A DNA stretch of 64,000 nucleotides, taken from NCBI GenBank assembly GCA_015066785.1, contig SVNT01000003.1, positions 124,001-188,000 of the forward strand, in the 5' to 3' direction. Positions 8,537-16,021 of this stretch are shown in pieces. This stretch comes from Ruminococcus sp. Its GTDB lineage: Bacteria; Bacillota; Clostridia; Oscillospirales; Ruminococcaceae. The notes under the pieces are model-generated. The model was not told the DNA's origin and did no database searches. It was given only the letters and a program-made list of their open reading frames with translations. How positions within the stretch are numbered: the stretch's first letter is position 1; the number at the start of each line of letters is the position of its first letter. The translations under genes were made by a program, and so were the position numbers.

Positions 8537-9222
8537 GTATAGATTAATTGATACATGTATAGATTTCAAAGTAAAAATGATACAACGAAAGTGCTGGAAT
8601 ATCAATGGATTCTCGTATTTGTATTGCTTGTCTCATTTTTATTTAGATTAAATGTTGTAAAAAAGAATGTTCTTTTGTTCTTATTATTAAGTGTACATTT
8701 AAAAATGCGACAAACGAGACAATTGACAGTTTGTATTGATTTCTTCTCATTTAAGAAGGTATTCAATGTATATATTTTCAAATTATAAAACGAGACACAG
8801 TCTCGTTTTATCTATACTATTATTTTGCTGTTTGAGCGGTACATCCGCTTAGACAGCTCTTTTTTATTTGTATTGATGACAAGCATCAAATCCCCTTTAT
8901 TATTTTTGTAAAAGCATAAATGCTTTTGCTATATTAAATGTGATACCCCCTCCACAAGAGTTTGTATCACTAATAATTTTTTGATCATAAAACAGAGTTT
9001 AGTTTCAGGAAATGCGCAGGTGCCATGCGTGTTGTAGCTATTTTATAAAAGTACACTGAGTGCCTTCAAAAACAACTGATAATCAGAGCAGTTCAATTCA
9101 AAATTCACAGAGTGCCTAAAAATTCACGGAATTTTCAGACTCGAGTACACTGCTAAACTGACTGATATATAACGTTTTCAGACAATTTCGGCATTAATAT
9201 TTCTCTATGGTCGAAAAAGGTG
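8537..9222. other. Gene-free region rich in hairpins between transfer and BREX modules
   Basis: No convincing gene is present. Direct reading shows a hairpin AAAACGAGA/TCTCGTTTT (8787-8809), a longer one CTGTTTGAGCGG/CCGCTTAGACAG (8828-8856) followed by CTCTTTTTT, the palindrome AAAAGCATAAATGCTTTT near 8911-8928, and GTGATAC/GTATCAC (8940-8946, 8964-8970). Two similar stretches, CACTGAGTGCCT and CACAGAGTGCCT, lie near 9056 and 9107. Serial terminators would insulate the downstream defence operon. An origin of transfer could also lie here, but I see no recognised nick site. Confidence 0.5.
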
Positions 9223-9361
9223 TAAAGGGCATAAGAGCGAGTGACACATCTAACGATGTGGTCGGCATAGCCGACGCTCGCCACTACGATGAAAAACGGA
9301 CTACACAGTGTGTAGTTTGCCGTTTTTCATCTTGCCCTCACAGCTGTTTGGGTGCCCTTTA
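9223..9361 (+). ncRNA. Candidate structured RNA upstream of the BREX operon
   Basis: A closing stem TAAAGGGCA (9223-9231) with TGCCCTTTA (9353-9361) encloses a three-way junction. P1 is GCGAG (9237-9241) with CTCGC (9277-9281); P2 is CACATC with GATGTG around TAAC (9245-9260); P3 is GTCGGC with GCCGAC around ATA (9261-9275). P4 is a 12-bp helix GATGAAAAACGG (9288-9299) with CCGTTTTTCATC (9320-9331), topped by ACTACAC/GTGTAGT. A last small CCC/GGG hairpin contains CAGCTG. The strand is uncertain because the stems are nearly symmetric. It is not matched to a named family. Confidence 0.55.
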
Positions 9362-9508
9362 AATATATTTAAAATAATACTATTATGTAGCTATATAGCA
9401 TTTTGTAGAAAAAGCTACAGTAATCATCGATTACCAATTAAAAATGGTTCTTGAATGTCATATTTCACGTTCTTATATAATAAAATCACAAAAACTTGCG
9501 ATTTTATA

Positions 9509-9537
9509 TTGAAAAATAGAGAATTATGTGTTATAAT
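9509..9537 (+). promoter_or_regulatory. Promoter of the BREX operon
   Basis: TTGAAA at 9509-9514 and TATAAT at 9532-9537 are 17 bases apart. It is the only strong promoter seen between the structured RNA and the XRE gene, so it probably drives the whole defence operon. The encoded XRE protein may act on it. Confidence 0.8.
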
Positions 9538-9575
9538 GTATAAGTATAAGTGCGCGTAAGCAAAGGAGGCAAAAA

Positions 9576-9788
9576 ATGGTATCATATAAACCCTTATGGC
9601 GTTATTGTTTAGAGAATGATATATCAAAACAACAATGTCGAGAGATGTGTGGCATTTCGGCTAACACCTGGACTAAGCTGAATAAAAATGAAGAAGTTTC
9701 AATGGCTATTCTTAATAAGATATGCAAAGCATTGAATGTATCATACGGAGATATCATTGAGTATATTCCTGATGATTCAAATGATTAG
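9576..9788 (+). CDS. XRE-family regulator heading the BREX operon
   Basis: This 70-residue protein is a minimal Cro/CI-type helix-turn-helix regulator. The HTH spans residues 14-62, with KQQCREMCGISANTWTKL as the recognition region and MAILNKICKALNVSYGDIIEY as the typical C-terminal helices. It follows a consensus promoter and an AGGAGG ribosome site and lies 60 bp ahead of brxP in the same direction. The family binds operator DNA as a dimer. Here it most likely represses or tunes the defence operon, including its own promoter. No effector domain is present. Confidence 0.88.
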   Translation: MVSYKPLWRYCLENDISKQQCREMCGISANTWTKLNKNEEVSMAILNKICKALNVSYGDIIEYIPDDSND

Positions 9789-9848
9789 TTTTTATTTTGC
9801 AGATGAATATATGCGAAATACATACTTATGACAGAAACGGAGAATGAA

Positions 9849-12248
9849 ATGTTTAAGATAAAATGGGATGCTCAAAATAATGGTGTTATTTTGAGTGATA
9901 ATATTACAGATGAAGATGCTATACCAGCTCCTCGCCCTGTATTTCTTCAGGAACTTCAGATTCTTGAAGTTGATAAAAAATTCAGATTGCCAAACACAGA
10001 CAAACCTATATGCTGGAATATCGATGCCAGATATTACTATAAAGGACAGCCTTTTTTTGAGAGAAGAGGCGCAGGAATTTATAATAAGCCTTCTGTCATC
10101 TATAATGATGGATTTACCTTTTCTTTTCTTGAACCTATAGATATAGATAAAGTTATAGAAATAAACAGAGAAGCCGTAGATACGATTGAAAATGAAGCAA
10201 TGGATTTTATATCTGGCTGCTATGATACCTTTACTGGAAAAGTAGATGATTTTGTGGTTGCTTTTTCAGGAGGTAAAGATTCTCAAGTTATATTGGACCT
10301 AGTTACAAGGGTTTTGCCTGTAGAATCGTTCAAGGCAATCTTTCAAGATACGGATATGGAATTACCATGTACATATGACATTGTAGCCTATACAGAAGAA
10401 GACTATAAGTATCGTTTTCCTAACTTCAAACTTCATCATGCAGTAAGTGATAGAAATGCTTTGGATTTGTGGAAGCAATATGGACCTCCAAGTCGTGTGA
10501 ATAGATGGTGTTGTTCCGTTATGAAAACAACTGTTTTCAGACGTAAAATGAAAGAACTCCATAATACAGATAAGCAGCCTAAAGTTGTTGTATACGAAGG
10601 GGTTCGTTCTGATGAAAGTGCTAGACGTTCTGCTTATGAGCGAATTGGAGCAAATGTTAAGCATCCTAATCTTTATAATTGTAGACCGATTTTTAGATGG
10701 AATGATACAGAAGTGTTTTTATACATGTTTTCTAGAGGAATAGAACTAAATCCAGCTTACAGAATGGGATTAACAAGAGTTGGTTGCGGTGTATGTCCTT
10801 TTGCGTCGGATTGGTCGGAATATTTGATTAGAAGAATTTATCCTGATATTTCAAAGAAATATGTAGCTGTGATTGAAGATATGGCTCGTAATTTGGGTTT
10901 GAATTCAAAAGAAAAAATCAACGAATATATAAGTTCGAATAACTGGCAAAAGAACGCAGGTGGCCGAGGATTGATTCCAGATGGTTCAAGAGTTGACTTG
11001 ATTAGTAAAGAACCCAATTTTGAATGTGTTGTGACACAACCCAAATCCGATTGGAGAATATGGCTTTTTGCTATGTGTGAGTTTGTTTCGGAAGTAAGCG
11101 AAAATATCACACGAGGGCAGATGAATTTTTCTGGAGAACTTTTTAGATTTACTGTAGAAGAAACAAAAAATACTATTCGCTTTATCGCAGAAGGTACCGT
11201 GAACAAGCCCGCTTTGCAAGCGATGCTTTCACGTGTTCTGACGAAGACAGCTGGATGTGAATTATGTGGTGTGTGCGAGGCTGAATGTCCAACAGGAGCA
11301 CTGACTGTACGCGATAAGGTTGAAATAAACAAAAGCATGTGTGTTCACTGCCATAAATGTTTAGAAGTAAGCTCGAGGGGATGCTTGATTGCACATAGAA
11401 AACAAATCAACGAAGGTGGAATGCTAGTAAAATCAGCTAATATGAGAACAAGTGGAATTGACAGATATTCTACATTTGGACTTAGAGACGAATGGGTTGA
11501 TGTTTTCTTCGATAAGGGAGATACGTGGTTCGGAACATATCCTAACTTGGGAACCAAAATGATTCCAGCGGCTATAAACTGGTTAAGAGAAGCTGAATTA
11601 ATCGATGAAAAAGAAAAGAAAATTTCAACCAAATTTAATGTGGTCAAAAGTTTATATACCAGAAATAAATTAGCTGCATGGCAAGTAATTTGGGTTGGCC
11701 TTGCATTTAATTCTGCAATTGTAAACAGCTTCGTAAAATCTATCAAGCAAGAAGTTCAGTACACAAGAGATGATATTGTTGCAATTATGAAAGAAGATTT
11801 CCCTTCTCTAAACGATAACACTATTAAGAACCCAACAAATGCATTAATAACAATGCTCAGGTATTCTCCTTTAGGGTGTTTATCAAGCGAAACTGGCGAT
11901 GCACAAAATATTTATGTTGCCGAATTGCAAATGTCTGGCAACTCTACAAAAGGCATCAGACGAATCTCGCCTGGATATATTTCAATGCCAGCATTGGCAT
12001 ATTTGCTTTATAAAGAAGCGCAAACTACAAAATGTTATGATATTACCGTAAGCGATTTGTTATTGCCAGGTCAGGTTAATCCATATTCTGTACTTGGAAT
12101 GACAGCTGACAAATTAGTACCTGCATTAAAAGCTTTGACTCAAATGGGCGTTCTTACAGCCGACTTAACGGGCGGTCTTGAAAATGTTCATTTAAATGAA
12201 GATGTTACACCCGACGAAGCATTGGATGCTGTGATAAAGAGGATATAA
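9849..12248 (+). CDS. brxP: BrxP: PAPS-reductase-like / ferredoxin / DUF4007-like fusion
   Basis: The 799-residue protein joins three modules. Residues 130-330 form a PP-loop ATP pyrophosphatase domain of the PAPS reductase/DndC/SspD type, with SGGKDS at 140-145, a WCC motif and the Cys set VGCGVCPFA that could bind an Fe-S cluster. Around 465-520 is a two-cluster ferredoxin-like part (CELCGVCEAECP, CVHCHKCLEV). The rest resembles DUF4007 (YSTFGLRDEWVD, then a helical region). The start at 9849 has GGAG seven bases upstream; an ATG at 9828 lacks a site. BrxP defines type 4 BREX, which has no methyltransferase. By analogy with DndC/SspD it may activate DNA with ATP for sulfur insertion; that reaction is inference. 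Confidence 0.85.
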   Translation: MFKIKWDAQNNGVILSDNITDEDAIPAPRPVFLQELQILEVDKKFRLPNTDKPICWNIDARYYYKGQPFFERRGAGIYNKPSVIYNDGFTFSFLEPIDIDKVIEINREAVDTIENEAMDFISGCYDTFTGKVDDFVVAFSGGKDSQVILDLVTRVLPVESFKAIFQDTDMELPCTYDIVAYTEEDYKYRFPNFKLHHAVSDRNALDLWKQYGPPSRVNRWCCSVMKTTVFRRKMKELHNTDKQPKVVVYEGVRSDESARRSAYERIGANVKHPNLYNCRPIFRWNDTEVFLYMFSRGIELNPAYRMGLTRVGCGVCPFASDWSEYLIRRIYPDISKKYVAVIEDMARNLGLNSKEKINEYISSNNWQKNAGGRGLIPDGSRVDLISKEPNFECVVTQPKSDWRIWLFAMCEFVSEVSENITRGQMNFSGELFRFTVEETKNTIRFIAEGTVNKPALQAMLSRVLTKTAGCELCGVCEAECPTGALTVRDKVEINKSMCVHCHKCLEVSSRGCLIAHRKQINEGGMLVKSANMRTSGIDRYSTFGLRDEWVDVFFDKGDTWFGTYPNLGTKMIPAAINWLREAELIDEKEKKISTKFNVVKSLYTRNKLAAWQVIWVGLAFNSAIVNSFVKSIKQEVQYTRDDIVAIMKEDFPSLNDNTIKNPTNALITMLRYSPLGCLSSETGDAQNIYVAELQMSGNSTKGIRRISPGYISMPALAYLLYKEAQTTKCYDITVSDLLLPGQVNPYSVLGMTADKLVPALKALTQMGVLTADLTGGLENVHLNEDVTPDEALDAVIKRI

Positions 12249-12249
12249 A

Positions 12250-12441
12250 ATGGAAAAATGTTTTAATTGTGATTTGGAACTATCCAAAGATGATGTGGCT
12301 CTATGTAAAAAAATGCTAGGAAAAAAAGTGAAACAATTCTTTTGCAGAGAGCATTTGGCTGAGATGTTAGACACAGATGTGGACACATTAACGGAAAAAG
12401 TTGAGCAGTTTAAAGAAGAAGGCTGCACGCTATTTTTATAG
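12250..12441 (+). CDS. 63-residue CxxC/CxxH protein between brxP and brxC
   Basis: This small protein begins one base after the brxP stop, has an AGAGG ribosome site, and ends 9 bases before brxC, so it is a true operon member. CxxC at residues 4-7 and CxxH at 32-35 look like one zinc-binding site of a treble-clef or zinc-ribbon type. Residues 36-57 are helical (LAEMLDTDVDTLTEKVEQFKEE). I do not recognise a named family. It could be a structural adaptor between BrxP and BrxC or a DNA/protein-binding accessory subunit. Alternatively the Cys residues could take part in sulfur relay; the site shows no direct sign of this. Confidence 0.75.
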   Translation: MEKCFNCDLELSKDDVALCKKMLGKKVKQFFCREHLAEMLDTDVDTLTEKVEQFKEEGCTLFL

Positions 12442-12450
12442 GAGGAAGAT

Positions 12451-15400
12451 ATGATTTACTCAGATATTATAGGCATTGAGCCGTTTTTCGATTCTACCTT
12501 CAACATGACTGAGGAACGAGAAAACTATTGGAAACAGTTTATTACAAATGAAAAATTTGAATCCAACTTAAAAGAAATTGTAAATGCGTTTACTTCTTCT
12601 ACAATGGATCAACATAAATCTATTTGGATTCAGGGTACTTATGGTACAGGAAAAAGTCATTCGACTTCAGTAATAAAGCATTTGCTTTGCGACGATTTAA
12701 ATGGAATAAGAGACTATATTGAAAAGCTTTCGAACCCACAATTAAAGGCAATGCTTTTAGGTTTTAGAAAAAAAGAAAGAGTTTTTCCTGTAGTACTGAA
12801 GGGAACTTATTCTATCGTAGATACCGAGGAACTGAAATACATAATTCAGCGTGCAGTGGCTCAGCAACTTGAAGTAGCAGGAATTAGCATGGCAGTAAAG
12901 TCTGACTTCCAGGCTGTAATAGAAATGCTCGAAGATGACAAATTTGAGTCCTTCTGGAATGCTATGTTATTAGATGAGTTAAAAAGATACGCTGCTACCA
13001 GAGATGAATTGAAGGAACTTTTAGGAAACGGTGACGTAAATGTTCTCAAGGAAATTAATGTTGCTTTAAAGAAGAGTAACATGATAAAAGCAACTCCAGA
13101 TATCAAACAATGGCTGACCGAAGTAGTGGATGAACTTCGAAATCAAAACAAGGCAGACTATCTTGTTATTTTTTGGGATGAGTTCACTTCATTACTTGAA
13201 ATATCTGAAAGACGTAGCATACTGAACTGTATGCAGGATATAGCTGAACTTAGTAAAGCACCAAGAAAAGATGATGAAGATAAATGTATAGGTGTTTATG
13301 TCTTTCTTATTACTCATAAGAGCATGGAAGCAACTGATAGTTACAAGGAGCTTAAAGAAGACGAGAAAACTATGGCGAAAGCCAGATTTTTAGGCTTGAA
13401 GTATGATATGCAAGATATTACCACATATCATATCCTATCAAATGCATTGAAAGTAAAAGATTCTGAAAAATATGATTCTTTGATAGATGAACGTATAGCT
13501 CATCAATCTGAAGTTTCAGCTGCACTACAAGAAATTGTAGCACCTATGGATAAGTCAGCTCAGACAAAGGCAATAATTCAAAGGTTGTATCCATTCCATC
13601 CATATACTGCATATCTCGCTACATTTGTTTCGAGAGCAATTGGTTCGGCAGAAAGAAGTATTTTTGAATTCTTAAATGATGAGAAAAAAGGATTTAAAGC
13701 ATTTATCGAGAATGATGTAAATGCTTATAAATATCTTACTGCTGATAAAGTTTGGGATTTCTTCGTTGAAGCTTTTTCTGAGGATAGGACAAATAATTTT
13801 GATGCTATAATTAACAAGTATTCCATGTATTCTTCAAAGTTGGAGGATACAACAATACCTGAACTTTCTGCTTTTAAAGTAATTCTTTTGCTGAATTTAT
13901 TAAACAGAGTAACTCAGATGGATGGCGGTGACATGGAGAAAAGCTTGGTTAATCCGAGCAAGAAAAATATCCTCCACGTGTTAAGCGGAGCTTGGGGTAG
14001 CGATGTAATTAACAAGGCCTTAGAAAGCATAGATGAAAAACAAATTGTACTCAAAGGTCCAGATGATGTGTTTGAGGTGTCTTCATCTGTTATGTCAATG
14101 GAGAAAGTCCAAGCAGCTAAGGATAAATTGTACTTGAGTTATGAAGATGTAACTACGCTTCTCAATGAATATCCAAGCTATAGAAAAGATATAACGAATA
14201 TCATAACTAATGTAGATGGATTTAATAGAGCAACAGAGTTTGCTTTTATTTATGGTGGACTACCTGCAATATCAATGGAATCCAAGCTATTAAAAGCTTT
14301 TACAAAAAGTTATGCAGCAAAAATTGCAATAATTCCATTTAGAGGTGATACTCCAACATATGATAAAAAAGCAAATAGACCCGAACCTATGATAGAATCA
14401 CAAAAGAATATGCTTCAAGATTTATCAAAGAAAGATGCGTTGAAGGATATTGTTTTTGTTGTTTTAGATGTAGAATTGGGACAAAGACGTTTTGAAGGAA
14501 TTGTTGATGACATGGCACGCGCAAATGTGGCTCGTGAAACAAAACTTGAAGATCCAACACCATACGAAAAAAAGGCTGAACGATGGATTGAAAAGTGGAG
14601 AACTGAAATTATCGATGGTTCTGCAACAATAATATTTAGAGGCGAAAGAGTAAACACGCCAACATATAAAGCTGTATGTAATTCAGCTGTGACCGCAAAT
14701 GTTGCTAGAGTTTTTTCTTCTGGAATAGAAAAAAATGCATTAATAGCAAGTGCTAGTACAGCTTGGAAAGAAACATATGCCAAAAAGACTGTAGAAAAAG
14801 TTTGTTATGCAGTAAATAGAAGCGAGTTGGAATCATTGCCAGGAGTCGAAGCAGCTGTTCACCATTTGTTAAAGGACAATCATGGCAATTGGCTTTTTGA
14901 TGAAAAATTGAATTATATAGGACAATATGATTCAACATGTCCGATGACGATTCTAATTAAAGTCATTGATGATAAGATTGCAGAACTGAGAAATAAGACA
15001 GTTGTTGACATAGGAGCAGAATTCAAGTTTGTTACAGAGGCACCTTACGGATATTATAAAAACTATATATGTATGGCAGCTGTAGCTTTGGCTTTCAGAA
15101 GATATACTGAAAAAATGTACCTGGCAGACCAAGGTAGTATAGTATCTGCAACAATAATGAGAGATATTGTTAATGCTGCATTTGCATACTGGCATGATGA
15201 TAAAAACGATGCAAAATTACGTGTGAGATTTTCGACAGCTGAAGAAAAAGAACTCATTGATTTGATTCAGACAATTTTCGGGGTAAAAGGAGATGGCATT
15301 TCTGAAACAAAATGGCAGCTAAGAACAAATTTTGAATGTAAATATAAGGCACCATTATGGTCATTGAAATATGTCCTCGATAAAGGGAAAGAGTTTAATT

Positions 15401-16017
15401 CAATTGTTGATGCGCTGTTCACGCTGGCAAATGCAACAGGCGATAGCATTACACAAGAAAACGTGAGTAGTTTGCTTGAAGGCTTGAAAAAACAGCGTAC
15501 TTCGATTGCGCTTTCGTTAGAGAAGGTTCAAGATACCTCTTGTTTGATTCCGTTTATTAAGAAATGTTTGGATAAGGTTGAAGTGACTTTAGATGATTAT
15601 TCAAACTTATTGTCTTATTTGAATCAAACGTTAGCTGATGCTGTTGTATTTTGGAGAGAAGAAGATGTTGAAAAGCAAATTTTGCAATGGTGCATTTTGC
15701 AGAACAAAAAGAAAGATGAACCGCAAGAAGGACAGACAGATGAAGATGAGGGCACAAATGATGTAGATGATACTGAATCAACAGAGTCAGAAAGTGATGC
15801 TGAAGAAACTGATGATTCAGAAGATGTTCCTGAGTTTACACCAATAGAGATTTCTCCTATTTCTATCGGAAGAACGCATGCAACTATTGATTCTACGACA
15901 GAACTTATTGAAAAAAAGGAACTGACTGTGGACATGGCAAAAGATATTCTTAAGAAGTTATGTAAAGAATATCCTGTTGTATGTTCTGCGGTATCCAAAT
16001 TGCTTAAAGAGGAATAA
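12451..16017 (+). CDS. brxC: BrxC-like P-loop ATPase of the BREX system
   Basis: This 1188-residue protein matches the large BREX ATPase (BrxC/PglY). The N-terminal AAA-like ATPase has Walker A GTYGTGKS at residues 62-69 and a Walker B-like strand LVIFWDEF ending at 245. A long helical middle follows. Near residues 1085-1125 there is a strongly acidic low-complexity linker (DEDEGTNDVDDTESTES region), then a short folded tail. BrxC is an essential core component that probably forms a ring on DNA and drives the complex. It follows an AGGAGG site directly after the small zinc protein. Confidence 0.88.
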   Translation: MIYSDIIGIEPFFDSTFNMTEERENYWKQFITNEKFESNLKEIVNAFTSSTMDQHKSIWIQGTYGTGKSHSTSVIKHLLCDDLNGIRDYIEKLSNPQLKAMLLGFRKKERVFPVVLKGTYSIVDTEELKYIIQRAVAQQLEVAGISMAVKSDFQAVIEMLEDDKFESFWNAMLLDELKRYAATRDELKELLGNGDVNVLKEINVALKKSNMIKATPDIKQWLTEVVDELRNQNKADYLVIFWDEFTSLLEISERRSILNCMQDIAELSKAPRKDDEDKCIGVYVFLITHKSMEATDSYKELKEDEKTMAKARFLGLKYDMQDITTYHILSNALKVKDSEKYDSLIDERIAHQSEVSAALQEIVAPMDKSAQTKAIIQRLYPFHPYTAYLATFVSRAIGSAERSIFEFLNDEKKGFKAFIENDVNAYKYLTADKVWDFFVEAFSEDRTNNFDAIINKYSMYSSKLEDTTIPELSAFKVILLLNLLNRVTQMDGGDMEKSLVNPSKKNILHVLSGAWGSDVINKALESIDEKQIVLKGPDDVFEVSSSVMSMEKVQAAKDKLYLSYEDVTTLLNEYPSYRKDITNIITNVDGFNRATEFAFIYGGLPAISMESKLLKAFTKSYAAKIAIIPFRGDTPTYDKKANRPEPMIESQKNMLQDLSKKDALKDIVFVVLDVELGQRRFEGIVDDMARANVARETKLEDPTPYEKKAERWIEKWRTEIIDGSATIIFRGERVNTPTYKAVCNSAVTANVARVFSSGIEKNALIASASTAWKETYAKKTVEKVCYAVNRSELESLPGVEAAVHHLLKDNHGNWLFDEKLNYIGQYDSTCPMTILIKVIDDKIAELRNKTVVDIGAEFKFVTEAPYGYYKNYICMAAVALAFRRYTEKMYLADQGSIVSATIMRDIVNAAFAYWHDDKNDAKLRVRFSTAEEKELIDLIQTIFGVKGDGISETKWQLRTNFECKYKAPLWSLKYVLDKGKEFNSIVDALFTLANATGDSITQENVSSLLEGLKKQRTSIALSLEKVQDTSCLIPFIKKCLDKVEVTLDDYSNLLSYLNQTLADAVVFWREEDVEKQILQWCILQNKKKDEPQEGQTDEDEGTNDVDDTESTESESDAEETDDSEDVPEFTPIEISPISIGRTHATIDSTTELIEKKELTVDMAKDILKKLCKEYPVVCSAVSKLLKEE

Positions 16018-16021
16018 GTAT

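Noticed and set aside
8555-8788. A 77-residue open frame in the gap after the coupling ATPase
   Set aside because: It lacks a ribosome site, is hydrophobic/aromatic as expected from AT-rich non-coding DNA, and contains no domain or neighbour link.
9223-9361. Match of the structured RNA to a known ribozyme or riboswitch (twister, hammerhead, pistol, T-box)
   Set aside because: None of the conserved core sequences of those families is present in the expected positions.
9828-9848. Upstream in-frame ATG as brxP start
   Set aside because: It has no ribosome site, while the ATG at 9849 has GGAG at correct spacing.
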